Shown: piece after piece, positions 8,632 to 17,884 of the stretch
Position numbering within the stretch: the stretch's first letter is position 1
Layout of the letters: every line of letters starts with the position of its first letter
NCBI GenBank assembly: GCA_903830285.1
Contig: CAIKTE010000074.1
Span: forward strand, 1 to 57,721
Origin: an uncultured Chitinophagaceae bacterium
GTDB lineage: Bacteria; Bacteroidota; Bacteroidia; Chitinophagales; Chitinophagaceae
Length of the DNA stretch: 57,721 nt
Direction: 5' to 3'
The notes under the pieces: model-generated
The model's database searches: none
Seen by the model: only the letters and a program-made list of their open reading frames with translations
What the model was told of the DNA's origin: nothing
Position numbers and translations under genes: made by a program

Positions 8632-10302
8632 ATGAATGGAATCAAGTGTTTCTTTTCCATTTTTCTTTTCCTTCTAATATTTTCAGGATGCCAAACCAAT
8701 AGTAACTCCAACACAAAGGCGAAGAGTTCTGCTTCCATGCCTCCGGTAGCAAATGATGATTATTTTCAGGAAATTGGCAAAGAGATTGGATTGGATTTTG
8801 TTCACTCTATTGGAGATAATGAGTTAAATAATATTGTTGAATCGAGCGGAGCAGGAGCTGCATTTCTCGATTATGATCAGGATGGTTTCATCGATCTTTA
8901 TGTTTGCAGCGGTACATGGCTCAAGGGGATCAGCAGTGGCGAAAAACCTGATGAAATGCCGCATAACCATTTATATCACAATCTTGGTAATGGCACTTAC
9001 GAAGATGTTACCCAAAAAGCAGGGTTAGGGGAGCCACTCTATAGTATGGGGGTAACTATTGGTGATTTTAATAACGATGGCTATCCGGATTTGTATGTTA
9101 GTAACTATGGTAAAAATATTTTGTACAAAAATAATGGTGATGGCACTTTTACAGATGTTACCAAACGGGCAAAAGTCGAAGGCTCAGATACTAAATTAAG
9201 CACCGGTGCAGTGTGGTTAGATTATGATAATGACGGGTTTCTTGACCTTTATGTGGGGAACTACCTCAATTTTGATCCAAATTACAAATACTTCTATGCC
9301 CCTGATGGTTTTCCGGGCCCATTGGCCTATGACAGTCAGCCAGATATTTTGTATCATAACAATGGGGATGGTACGTTTGAAGACGTGACTAAAAAGATGG
9401 GAATAACCGATGTCGATGGCAGGGCAATGGGCGTTGGAGCAGCTGATTACGACGATGATGGTTTCGTTGATATTTTTGTTGCGAACGATCATTCGCACAA
9501 CTATCTATGGCACAACGACGCTGGAAAAGGGTTTACAGAAAGGGGTATTATGTCGGGAGTTGCTTTCAGTCAGGCGGGTGAGTCAACGGTAAGCATGTCA
9601 GTTGATTTTGCTGATTTCAAAGGCAACGGACAACTGGGACTTTTTGTATCAGATGACAAGTATTGCTCACTTTATGAAAATCAGGGAAATGGAATTTTCA
9701 AAGATCAATCGTATCCAGCCGGTATTGCAATGCCAGCAGGACAATTTGTTGGATGGTCTTCGTCGTTCATCGATTATAATAATGACGGGTTAGTTGATAT
9801 ATATAAAGCAAACGGCGCTTTAAAACATTTATACGGTCAGGAAGATCAATTGTTTGAAAACTTAGGTGACGGAAAATTCAAAGATGTTTCAACAAGTTTG
9901 GGGAAATATTTCCTGAAGAAGTTAGTTGGACGGGGAGCATGTTTTGGCGATTATGATAATGACGGTGATATTGATGCATATATAGTAAACCTGAATGACA
10001 GGGGTGCATTCCTTCGTAATAATAAAGGGAATCAGAATAACTGGATATCGCTTAAACTAGTTGGAACGACCAGTAACCGTGATGGAATAGGAGCCCGAAT
10101 AAAACTGACTTCAGGAGGAAAAATTCAGACTGCCCAGAAAAAAAGCACAACAGGTTACCTTTCTCAAAATGATCCACGAGTACATTTCGGTCTTGCAAAA
10201 AATTCTGTTGTTGATAAAATTGAGATAAAATGGCCTTCCGGAAAACTTCAGGTTTTAGATAATGTCAAGATCAACCAGATTCTGACTGTCAAAGAACCCT
10301 AA
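8632..10302 (+). CDS. CRTAC1-type FG-GAP lipoprotein with ASPIC/UnbV
   Basis: First gene of the rightward cluster. The frame opens at 8551, but the ATG at 8632 gives a compact lipoprotein signal (about 20 residues ending FSGC) and leaves room for the promoter and the dyad at 8531; the ATG at 8593 is an alternative. After a Ser/Asn-rich linker, FG-GAP repeats with Ca-type loops (DYDQDGFIDLY, DFNNDGYPDLY, DYDNDGDIDAY) make up most of the chain. The last 90 residues are an ASPIC/UnbV domain (LVGTTSNRDGIGARI, KWPSGKLQ). It is closely similar in layout to the 554-residue protein at 22785-24449, and the two bracket the plus-strand cluster. The next gene begins 12 bp downstream, so it is co-transcribed with the HzsA-like and cytochrome genes. 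Likely outer-membrane or surface-attached. Confidence 0.9.
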   Translation: MNGIKCFFSIFLFLLIFSGCQTNSNSNTKAKSSASMPPVANDDYFQEIGKEIGLDFVHSIGDNELNNIVESSGAGAAFLDYDQDGFIDLYVCSGTWLKGISSGEKPDEMPHNHLYHNLGNGTYEDVTQKAGLGEPLYSMGVTIGDFNNDGYPDLYVSNYGKNILYKNNGDGTFTDVTKRAKVEGSDTKLSTGAVWLDYDNDGFLDLYVGNYLNFDPNYKYFYAPDGFPGPLAYDSQPDILYHNNGDGTFEDVTKKMGITDVDGRAMGVGAADYDDDGFVDIFVANDHSHNYLWHNDAGKGFTERGIMSGVAFSQAGESTVSMSVDFADFKGNGQLGLFVSDDKYCSLYENQGNGIFKDQSYPAGIAMPAGQFVGWSSSFIDYNNDGLVDIYKANGALKHLYGQEDQLFENLGDGKFKDVSTSLGKYFLKKLVGRGACFGDYDNDGDIDAYIVNLNDRGAFLRNNKGNQNNWISLKLVGTTSNRDGIGARIKLTSGGKIQTAQKKSTTGYLSQNDPRVHFGLAKNSVVDKIEIKWPSGKLQVLDNVKINQILTVKEP

Positions 10303-10314
10303 TATCAGCTTGTA

Positions 10315-11754
10315 ATGAATAAATTAAGACCGACTATAATTCTTTTGTCAGTTGCTTCAGCTCTTTACTGCTTTGTTGCCCTGTTTTTTTCATCCTGCAA
10401 TCAAAAGTCGATGAATGGGATGCTGATATTTACACGATCAGCAGTTAAAATGCAGAACATAAATTATATAACGGGGCTGTCGTGGAGATATAGTCCCAAA
10501 ACTCAAATCGTTGCAATCGATCCGGATAAGAAGGATAGTACTGTTCAAATATTATCTGAGGATTTCTTTTCGGCGCGAAATCCACAAATTTCTTACGATG
10601 GAAATTTTATGCTGTTTACTGCTCAGCGTAAGCCAAATGATCCATGGCAGATTTGGGAAATGAACCTCAGAAATTTTACATCAAGACAGGTGATTTCATC
10701 CAATGAAAATTGCATTGATCCCGCCTACTTGCCTGGAGATAAGTTGGTATTTAGTAAATTAGATTTAAATGATACATGTAAGGGAGGTTATTCACTCTAT
10801 ACCTGTCAGCTTGATGGCTCAAGCATTCATCGAATTACATTTAATCCGCATTCCTATTTTGCTTCCAGCTTACTAAAAGATGGACGCATTTTGACAATTT
10901 CCCGGCAGGTATATCCGGATAATGGTGTTCAGAAGTTGATGGTTTTACGACCAGATGGGACTAAGTGTGATATCTTTTATGAACTGACTGAAGGATCCAC
11001 CCTTTTAAGTCAGGCGACTGAGACTGCCAATGGCAAACTTATTTTCATTGAAAAGACCCAATCTCTTGCTACCGGTGGAAGTTTAGTTTCAATCAGGTAT
11101 AACCGACCGTTACATTCGCGAGATAATCTTTCATCTGGTATAGTTGGTGAATTCCTGTCAGTTTCGAAACAAATTTCAGGTAAACTTATAGTCTCCTATC
11201 GTAAGTCAGATGCTGATCGTTATGCGTTGTACGAATTCGATCCTGAAAAAAAGATTTTAGGGAATGTTATCTATGAAAATTCAGGATACGATATATTGGA
11301 ATCTGTTGTTGTTGAAAAACAAGAAATCCCCAAAAAACTTCCAAGTGAAGTAGATACCGCCGTAAAGACCGGGCAACTACTATGTCAGGATATTAATGTT
11401 ATTAAAGATCAATCTCAAAGCAGATCTATTGCTTCACAACTATCCAGAATTGAGGTTTTAGGGATTGACTCAATTCTAGGCGTCGTAAAGGCTGAGCAAG
11501 ACGGCTCATTTTACTTGAAAATAATTGCCGATAAGCCATTTAGGATCAAGACTATTGATAGCAACGGAAAGTTAATACAAGGTCTAAGCGATTGGATTTG
11601 GTTACGACCTAACGAACGACGTGGATGTATAGGTTGTCACAACGATCATGAGCTGGCTCCTCAAAATCTAGTTCCCATAGCGGTGAAAAAATTGCCGGTT
11701 AGTTTGCCGATACATGTCATGAAAATTGTCGAAAAAAAGATCTCATCGGAATAA
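10315..11754 (+). CDS. HzsA-like propeller lipoprotein with one c-type heme motif
   Basis: 479 residues with a lipoprotein signal (FFSSC, Cys about residue 29). The middle is a TolB/PD40-type propeller (NPQISYDGNFMLFTAQ, DGRILTISRQVYPDNG). The C-terminus has the segment DGSFYLKIIADKPFRIKT, then WLRPNERRGCIGCH, a CxxCH heme c site near residue 440. This tail is what I associate with HzsA-related proteins, a wide family named after the hydrazine synthase alpha subunit. That family is common outside anammox bacteria and its function there is unknown. Nothing else of the hydrazine synthase complex is present, so no anammox role is implied. It lies 12 bp after a CRTAC1 gene and 2 bp before the multiheme propeller gene, so the three products are probably made together and may form an electron-transfer unit. 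Confidence 0.85.
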   Translation: MNKLRPTIILLSVASALYCFVALFFSSCNQKSMNGMLIFTRSAVKMQNINYITGLSWRYSPKTQIVAIDPDKKDSTVQILSEDFFSARNPQISYDGNFMLFTAQRKPNDPWQIWEMNLRNFTSRQVISSNENCIDPAYLPGDKLVFSKLDLNDTCKGGYSLYTCQLDGSSIHRITFNPHSYFASSLLKDGRILTISRQVYPDNGVQKLMVLRPDGTKCDIFYELTEGSTLLSQATETANGKLIFIEKTQSLATGGSLVSIRYNRPLHSRDNLSSGIVGEFLSVSKQISGKLIVSYRKSDADRYALYEFDPEKKILGNVIYENSGYDILESVVVEKQEIPKKLPSEVDTAVKTGQLLCQDINVIKDQSQSRSIASQLSRIEVLGIDSILGVVKAEQDGSFYLKIIADKPFRIKTIDSNGKLIQGLSDWIWLRPNERRGCIGCHNDHELAPQNLVPIAVKKLPVSLPIHVMKIVEKKISSE

Positions 11755-11756
11755 CT

Positions 11757-13763
11757 ATGAAGAATAAAAAAATATACGCGGTTATGGGAGTGCTTATTGC
11801 ATTGGGACTGCTCATTTATTTTCCGGGAAGAAAAATGGCGAGAGAACATGTAAATACCAAAACGGCAGTAAGCGATCATCCGCTCTTATGCTCAAAATGT
11901 CATCTATACACTTCCGAAAACGCTTTAGTTTCTAAATTACTAAATGAAGATTATTACTCACCTTTTAATTTAGCTATTTCTAAAGACGGAAGCCGGTTAT
12001 ATGTTGTTGCTCAGGAGGCTAATTCCCTTTTGGTAGTGGATGTTGAAAAGCAACAAATAATAAATAAGATCAAAGTTGGCAATCAGCCACACACGGTCAT
12101 TCTCAGTAAGAATGGACAAAAGGCATATGTCAGCAATCAGTGGTCGGATAATGTGTCAGTGGTTGATCTAATTGCAGCAAAAGTGGTTGATACACTGAAA
12201 ACAGGCAACGGACCGGCCGGACTTTCGCTCAGTGCCGATGGACAATTTTTATATGTTGTCAATTCGTATGCATCAACCATCTCTCTTATTGATCTCAAAT
12301 CGGGTGAAGAACTTAAACGGTTCACTACAGGAAACAATCCTACCGGGGTCAATTTATCACCTGATGAGAAAACTTTATTAATTACGAGCAGGAGAGCAAT
12401 TATTGCCCCATACGGTGAACCGGTTGTTAGCGAGCTAACCGAAATAGATGAAAGAACACAAAGAGTAACCAATCGACACAATATCGAATCGGCTTACATG
12501 ATGGAAAATGTAGCCTTCACACCAGCAGGAGATCTAGCAATTGTAAGCTTGAACAGGCCTAAAAACCTGGTTCCATCGATTCAGGTTGAGCAGGGATGGA
12601 TGATGAATTATGGTATCGCGATTGTTGAGCAGAAAAAGAATGGGAGGGTAATCCAGCTATTACTTGATGAACCAAATGCCTTTTATCCCGATCCGTTCGG
12701 TATTGCAATTACACCAGACGGAAAGAAGGCTTTCGTGTCGAGTTCCGGCGTAAACTGTATATCTGTTGTCAATATTGACTCTATCCGGTCTCTCATCTCA
12801 AAATCGACAACTGAAGAATTGAATAGCCTTTCTAATAATTTGGGAATTAGTGACCATTATATATCGAAGCGAATTACAACAGGATCGGATCCCAAAGGTC
12901 TTGTCATTTCGCACGACGGGAAACGTCTTTATGTTGCAGAGCAGTTGGAGGATAAAATTGCGATCATTAATAGTGAGACGTTTGATAAAATTGGTAGTAT
13001 AGACCTAAATGGTCCGAAAAGGATAACTGTTAACAGGACGGGCCGGCGACTCTTTAATAATTCCGGACACACTTTTCAAAATCAGTTTTCATGCTATACC
13101 TGTCATCCGGATATGCATGAAGATGGATTGGTTTACAACATGGCAGCCAAGGATATGGGTCGAAATCTTACTAATACACAATCTTTAAGGGAGATACACC
13201 ACACACCACCTTACAAATGGAACGGTAAAAACCAGACAGTTTACAAACAAGATGGAATTCGTTTTTCGACTGTGCTGACCCGAACTGAACAGTTTAATTA
13301 TCCTGATCTTGATGCCATCACAGCCTATATTTTAACCGGGATCCAATATCCTCCGAATCTTCAGTTTAATCCCTCCGGCGTACTGACCAAATCACAACAG
13401 CAGGGTAAAAAAATCTTTGAGCGTAAAACGGACAATTATGGTGCAGCTATACCAGTAAATAACCGGTGTATCACTTGTCATAATCCGCCTTACTATACTA
13501 ATTTAAAGTTGGCGGATGTAGGAACGTTAGCCGCTTCCGATGATTCCACGCAATTTGATACGCCTCATCTCAATAACATTTATGCTTCTGCCCCCTATTT
13601 ACACGACGGTCGGGCAGCGACTCTTGAAGAAATTTGGACAAAATATGGTCAGACAGATAAACACGGAAAGGTGAATGATTTGACAAAAATTCAGCTGAAT
13701 GATCTGATTGATTTTCTAAAATCGCTCAGGGCTCCACGTTATGAGAAAAAAAGTACAAAATAA
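11757..13763 (+). CDS. YVTN beta-propeller / di-heme MauG-like cytochrome c
   Basis: 668 residues with an N-terminal membrane segment (residues 6-22). A CSKCH heme site lies near residue 42. A seven-bladed YVTN-type propeller spans about 60-420 (GNQPHTVILSKNGQKAYVSN, GNGPAGLSLSADGQFLYVVN). The C-terminal part has two further CxxCH sites, CYTCH near 445 and CITCH near 570, and the closing motif DTPHLNNIYASAPYLHDGRA. That motif is typical of di-heme cytochrome c peroxidase/MauG-family domains. Such domains either reduce peroxide or, as in MauG, oxidise residues of a partner protein. Propeller-CCP fusions exist in several phyla. Translation starts 2 bp after the HzsA-like stop, so the two are coupled. 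With neighbouring exported propellers, a surface redox or protein-maturation role is plausible but not shown. Confidence 0.88.
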   Translation: MKNKKIYAVMGVLIALGLLIYFPGRKMAREHVNTKTAVSDHPLLCSKCHLYTSENALVSKLLNEDYYSPFNLAISKDGSRLYVVAQEANSLLVVDVEKQQIINKIKVGNQPHTVILSKNGQKAYVSNQWSDNVSVVDLIAAKVVDTLKTGNGPAGLSLSADGQFLYVVNSYASTISLIDLKSGEELKRFTTGNNPTGVNLSPDEKTLLITSRRAIIAPYGEPVVSELTEIDERTQRVTNRHNIESAYMMENVAFTPAGDLAIVSLNRPKNLVPSIQVEQGWMMNYGIAIVEQKKNGRVIQLLLDEPNAFYPDPFGIAITPDGKKAFVSSSGVNCISVVNIDSIRSLISKSTTEELNSLSNNLGISDHYISKRITTGSDPKGLVISHDGKRLYVAEQLEDKIAIINSETFDKIGSIDLNGPKRITVNRTGRRLFNNSGHTFQNQFSCYTCHPDMHEDGLVYNMAAKDMGRNLTNTQSLREIHHTPPYKWNGKNQTVYKQDGIRFSTVLTRTEQFNYPDLDAITAYILTGIQYPPNLQFNPSGVLTKSQQQGKKIFERKTDNYGAAIPVNNRCITCHNPPYYTNLKLADVGTLAASDDSTQFDTPHLNNIYASAPYLHDGRAATLEEIWTKYGQTDKHGKVNDLTKIQLNDLIDFLKSLRAPRYEKKSTK

Positions 13764-13786
13764 TGTTTTATTGAAATTAACATATT

Positions 13787-15019
13787 ATGGATAAAATCAT
13801 ACGAAAGTTTACAATGCGAAAATATTTGAGATATTATAGTGTGATGCTTGGTTCAGTTATTTTGATGTTTGTAGTTAGTTGTGGCAATCGCACGCCACAT
13901 TCAAATTCTGATCAACGGAACAAATCGGCAACAGACAATTCTGAACAGGAAGCTGTAGAAAATTATCATGCTGGAAGTGACTTAGCCGGAGATACAAAAC
14001 CACTGCCTATATATGGCAACTGGCATAATTTTACAACAAAAGACGGGTTGCCATCCGATAAGGCCTATTGTGTTCGAATAGCCGGCGCTCGGGTTTTAGT
14101 GGGTACGCATGATGGGCTTGCTGTTTATGAAAAAGGAAAATGGACAACATATACTACTAAAGATGGATTGCCACACAATGGGGTTGTTTCGATTGATGTA
14201 AGTGCTGTTACAGGTGATGTATGGATTGGTACACTTGGTGGATTAAGTTGCTGGTCCGGTGGTAAATTTGAAACATTTAATCAATTAAACAGTGGACTTC
14301 CTAACGATTTGATCTATTGTGTTATTTGTGATCAAAAGGATGTTTGGGTTGCAACGGCAGGTGGTGCAGGGCATTATGATACCTATTCCAAAGAATGGGA
14401 AATCTTTACGGAAAAAAATGCTCCTATGCATGAACCGTGGACATATGGTGTTTCTGCCGGAGCCGGGAAAATTTATATTGCTGCCTGGGGCGGTGGTGTC
14501 ATTGAATATACCAGCAAGTCAAAACAATTCAAAGACTACACCGACCCGGATGGTGAAATGGAAATAGATCTATTGCCTGATGATGGAATTGTTCATGATG
14601 TTACAACTGCAACTTCCTGGGCTAATGGCTATTTGTGGGTTTCGACTTACTTTGGTTTGAGCAGATATGATGGAACGCACTGGAAAGGCTTCTTTGACCA
14701 TGACTGCGGTCTTGCCAGTAATTTTATCAATTTTGTTCGGGCAAAAGGTTCTGTCGTTTTTGTCTGCACGGACAGAGGATTGAGCTGTACAAATGGTAGG
14801 AGTTGGGTCACTTATAAAAAAAATGACAATAACAAAGATGGCATGGCAGTAGTCCTGAATTATGGCCGTGCAGATGATGATACAAAAAATAAATCAACCC
14901 GTGAGATTCCATTGTCGCCATCCATTTCGCATAATTTCACGATAGGTGTTGATGCTGATGGCGATAAATTATGGGTTGCCACCTCACAGGGTGTCAGTTG
15001 TGGTCAGCTATTGAAATAA
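13787..15019 (+). CDS. Reg_prop-type beta-propeller lipoprotein
   Basis: 410 residues with a lipobox (FVVSC) about 33 residues in. The ATG at 13814 would give a shorter, more typical signal than that at 13787. The mature part consists of propeller repeats like those in the sensor regions of hybrid two-component systems: WHNFTTKDGLPSD, WTTYTTKDGLPHNG, GDVWIGTLGGLSCW, LWVSTYFGLSRYDG. No membrane-spanning, kinase or DNA-binding part follows, so this is a free-standing exported propeller and not a regulator. It sits 23 bp after the cytochrome gene and ends 45 bp before the RidA-like start. Ligand unknown. Confidence 0.8.
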   Translation: MDKIIRKFTMRKYLRYYSVMLGSVILMFVVSCGNRTPHSNSDQRNKSATDNSEQEAVENYHAGSDLAGDTKPLPIYGNWHNFTTKDGLPSDKAYCVRIAGARVLVGTHDGLAVYEKGKWTTYTTKDGLPHNGVVSIDVSAVTGDVWIGTLGGLSCWSGGKFETFNQLNSGLPNDLIYCVICDQKDVWVATAGGAGHYDTYSKEWEIFTEKNAPMHEPWTYGVSAGAGKIYIAAWGGGVIEYTSKSKQFKDYTDPDGEMEIDLLPDDGIVHDVTTATSWANGYLWVSTYFGLSRYDGTHWKGFFDHDCGLASNFINFVRAKGSVVFVCTDRGLSCTNGRSWVTYKKNDNNKDGMAVVLNYGRADDDTKNKSTREIPLSPSISHNFTIGVDADGDKLWVATSQGVSCGQLLK

Positions 15020-15064
15020 TTGCCAAATTTTAGAAAAAATTTTAATCAATCAAACGATAAAACA

Positions 15065-15643
15065 ATGAATAATATAGATTTAAAATTGAATCTTGCCAAA
15101 CTTACTGAAGGTGAAAAAATCGAGATGAAGAAATTGGGGATATTATCAGAAGATAATCACCTTATAGGATCAGTTTATCCTGCGGTTCACTCAGAGCGTC
15201 CACCGATTGAAAAACATGCGGTGCATGTTCCTTCTGTGCTCAACGAAGCCTATACCTATCAGAAACCCTCTTCTTTTTCAAGGGCATTGCGTCTTGACTT
15301 TGGTGAATATAAAGTATTGCTGGTCTCCGGAACAGCCAGCGTGAACGAAGAAGGTAAAGCAGAGCATATTGGCGATTTCAGGGCCCAACTTTGGAGGACT
15401 TACCGCAATATTACTAATTTACTTGAAGCAGAGGGTATGTCGTGGCACGATGTGGTTAGAACAACTAACTATTTAAGAGATATTGAACGCGATTATGAAG
15501 ATTTCAATAAGATACGTACCTCCTTCTTCCAATGGCTGAATCTTGATCCTTTGCCCGCGAGTACCGGAATTCAGGTGCGACTCTGCTGGGAAACATTGTT
15601 GGTTGAAATTGAAGTTTATGCTATTTGTAAACTAATAAAATAA
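15065..15643 (+). CDS. RidA/YjgF-family protein, chorismatase-like subgroup
   Basis: 192 residues from the ATG at 15065; a TTG at 15020 abuts the previous gene and is less likely. The C-terminal 120 residues are a RidA/YjgF fold: LLVSGTASVNEEGKAEHIGD, then TTNYLRD and WETLLVEIEVYAI. The SGTAS stretch and the LWRTYRNITNLL helix recall the RidA-like halves of FkbO/Hyg5 chorismatases, though this protein is shorter than those enzymes. The arginine of the usual RidA P-A-R-S/T segment, which binds the substrate carboxylate in imine deaminases, appears to be absent (PASTGIQV). It has no signal peptide, so it is cytoplasmic, unlike its exported neighbours. A DAHP synthase gene lies two genes downstream, which is compatible with a role on shikimate-pathway metabolites. 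It could also be an ordinary RidA relative. Confidence 0.8.
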   Translation: MNNIDLKLNLAKLTEGEKIEMKKLGILSEDNHLIGSVYPAVHSERPPIEKHAVHVPSVLNEAYTYQKPSSFSRALRLDFGEYKVLLVSGTASVNEEGKAEHIGDFRAQLWRTYRNITNLLEAEGMSWHDVVRTTNYLRDIERDYEDFNKIRTSFFQWLNLDPLPASTGIQVRLCWETLLVEIEVYAICKLIK

Positions 15644-15649
15644 GCCGAT

Positions 15650-16963
15650 ATGAAACATGACTATAGGTTATCTATTATTATGATTCTGGTAGTTGTTTTT
15701 TCTGTCTCCAGTTTATTCGGCCAGCAACCCAAGCAAAACTATGGGAAAGCAACTGACGAAATCTTTCCATATCAGAGGTATCAGAAAGCGTATAAATACT
15801 TTTTTCTTGAACCTTTAAATTTTTACGGGGCTGGTCGTGATAAAGTTGCCCCTAAAGATCTCAATGAAGTAAGAATTGCTTTTCTGGGACCATTGGAAGG
15901 TTCAGTGATTGTTTCACTTGGAAAACAGATGTTGCAAGGTGCAACACTAGCTATAGAAGAGGCAAACAAAAATGGTGGTTATTCGGGAAAACCTTTCAGG
16001 TTAATGATACACAATGATGTTGGACTTTGGGGAGCTGCTGCAAATGAAGTTGTAAAAATGGATGATGAGAAAGTTTGGGCATTCATTGGTTCAATTGACG
16101 ATATTGTTTCTCATGTTGCGTTACGGGCGACCTTGAAATTGGAGATTCCAATGGTAAATACAGGTGATCCCGATCCTACTTTTACCGAAACAAATATTCC
16201 CTGGGCAATTCGTGTCATTACAGACGACAGACAAAGTGCTTACGGATTGGTAAATCAAATTTATAAAAAGGATGGACATCAACGTGTTGCCGTAATCCGA
16301 ACCGGTAGCCGGTATGGAAGAGTAGGGATTAAAATTTTTTCAGAAACAGCTGTACGAGTTGGTCATCCAATGATCATTGAAGAACGGTTTATGGAAGGTG
16401 AAAAAGACTTCAAAACACAACTTGAGCGAATAATGGCAACTAAGCCCGATGCGATCCTTATATGGGGAAATGCCACAGAATCGGCACTTTTGATAAAACA
16501 GATACGCGCTTTAGGGTTTAAACAATCAATTTATGGGTCTGATCGGGTGGTTTCTCAGGATTTTCTAAAGATTGCAGGTTCCGCGGCAGAAGGAATGGTC
16601 AGCACTTGTCAATATAATCCCGATTCAGATAATCCAAAATTAAAAGAATTCCGGGCCAATTATCGTAAACGATTTGGTATGGAAGCAGATGTATTTGCTG
16701 CACACGCCTATGATGGAATGAATTTGATCATAGCATCAATACATAAAGTCGGATTAAACAGGGTTTTAATTCGTGACGTTCTTACAGATCGTAAAACATT
16801 TCAGAATTATAAAGGAATAACAGGTACAAAAACACTTGATCAAACCTGGAACAATATTGCAGATATTTGGATCGCAAAGGTTAATCAGGGGAAATTTAGT
16901 TTTACGCCTGCTGTCCCAATGGATAATAAACAAAGAATTAGCAGTAAAAGCGCAGATTATTAA
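15650..16963 (+). CDS. Periplasmic leucine/branched-chain-type binding protein A
   Basis: 437 residues with a Sec signal ending at SSLFGQ (about 25). The rest is a type I periplasmic-binding fold of the Peripla_BP_6 (LivJ-like) kind: VRIAFLGPLEGSVIVSLGKQ, AIEEANKNGGYSGKPF, AFIGSIDD and AHAYDGMNLIIASIHKVG. No ABC permease or ATPase occurs within the window. A second member of the family lies at 17885, on the other side of the DAHP synthase gene. Similar orphan binding proteins are known beside PQQ-dependent alcohol dehydrogenase systems, together with YVTN propellers and cytochromes, which is a loose parallel to this cluster. It is 6 bp after the RidA-like gene. The ligand cannot be predicted. 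Confidence 0.88.
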   Translation: MKHDYRLSIIMILVVVFSVSSLFGQQPKQNYGKATDEIFPYQRYQKAYKYFFLEPLNFYGAGRDKVAPKDLNEVRIAFLGPLEGSVIVSLGKQMLQGATLAIEEANKNGGYSGKPFRLMIHNDVGLWGAAANEVVKMDDEKVWAFIGSIDDIVSHVALRATLKLEIPMVNTGDPDPTFTETNIPWAIRVITDDRQSAYGLVNQIYKKDGHQRVAVIRTGSRYGRVGIKIFSETAVRVGHPMIIEERFMEGEKDFKTQLERIMATKPDAILIWGNATESALLIKQIRALGFKQSIYGSDRVVSQDFLKIAGSAAEGMVSTCQYNPDSDNPKLKEFRANYRKRFGMEADVFAAHAYDGMNLIIASIHKVGLNRVLIRDVLTDRKTFQNYKGITGTKTLDQTWNNIADIWIAKVNQGKFSFTPAVPMDNKQRISSKSADY

Positions 16964-16981
16964 TCCTAATTGCAAAAACTG

Positions 16982-17842
16982 ATGAAAATTAATGAGGAAG
17001 GGATACAAAATGATAGTGAGGTTTTGAAACCATTGAAGGCAAGCCGGCAGACCGGCACTGCTGATACAATTGTGACGATCAATGCTGTTCAAGTAGGTGG
17101 GCCTGATATTATTGTTATTGCAGGGCCATGTGCAGTTGAGAGTCAGGAACAACTGTTTGAAACTGCAAGATCTGTACAATCGAGTGGGGCGCAGCTATTG
17201 CGTGGGGGAGCATTTAAACCCCGTTCTTCACCTTATAGTTTTCAGGGATTAGGGGAAGAGGGTTTGAAATTACTTGACCTTATCAGACGGGAGACAGGTT
17301 TGCCGATTGTAACCGAAGTTATGGATACACGACAAGTCGAACTCGTTGCAAAGTACGCCGATTTAATGCAGATAGGTTCTCGAAACATGCAAAATTATCC
17401 CCTTCTGAAAGAGGTGGGAATGTGCCGAAAACCTGTATTATTAAAAAGGGGAATGATGGCTTCGATCGAAGAATTCTTAAATGCAGCCGAATACATTCTC
17501 AGCCAGGGAAATGAAAATATTATTCTTTGTGAAAGAGGAATCCGCACGTTTGAAACATCAACAAGAAATACCCTCGATTTAAGTGCAGTCCCTATGTTAA
17601 AACGTTTATCTCATTTACCCGTAATTGTTGATCCAAGTCATGGTACGGGACTGAGATGGATGGTACCCTCAATGTCTAAAGCAGCGGTAGCTGTTGGAGC
17701 CGATGGACTCTTACTTGAAGTGCATTATCGTCCTGAAGAAGCTTTATGTGATGGAAAACAGTCGCTAAGTCTTGATGAATTTGATCTTTTAATGGTGGAG
17801 CTTAGAAACATAGCGCTGGCAATTGGGAGAAGAATCGCCTAA
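16982..17842 (+). CDS. aroF: 3-deoxy-7-phosphoheptulonate synthase, type I-beta (AroF-like)
   Basis: Condenses phosphoenolpyruvate and erythrose 4-phosphate to DAHP, the entry step of the shikimate pathway. Catalytic motifs are intact: IAGPCAVES (metal-ligand Cys), [62 protein letters not shown] (His), LLLEVH (Glu) and CDGKQSL (Asp). At 286 residues from the ATG at 16982 it has only a short N-terminal stretch before the barrel. It therefore seems to lack the full feedback-regulatory domain seen in longer AroF proteins. A TTG at 16970 is an alternative start. It lies between two periplasmic-binding-protein genes inside a cluster of exported propellers. This points to a pathway-dedicated copy and not the housekeeping one, although I cannot see whether another copy exists elsewhere. 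Confidence 0.92.
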   Translation: MKINEEGIQNDSEVLKPLKASRQTGTADTIVTINAVQVGGPDIIVIAGPCAVESQEQLFETARSVQSSGAQLLRGGAFKPRSSPYSFQGLGEEGLKLLDLIRRETGLPIVTEVMDTRQVELVAKYADLMQIGSRNMQNYPLLKEVGMCRKPVLLKRGMMASIEEFLNAAEYILSQGNENIILCERGIRTFETSTRNTLDLSAVPMLKRLSHLPVIVDPSHGTGLRWMVPSMSKAAVAVGADGLLLEVHYRPEEALCDGKQSLSLDEFDLLMVELRNIALAIGRRIA

Positions 17843-17884
17843 GCGTAAAAAGGCTCATACGAAAAAGTTAAAGAAAATCGATTC

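Noticed and set aside
10315-11754. Hydrazine synthase subunit, implying anammox
   Set aside because: Only the HzsA-type tail and propeller are shared; the other subunits are absent and the family is common outside anammox bacteria.
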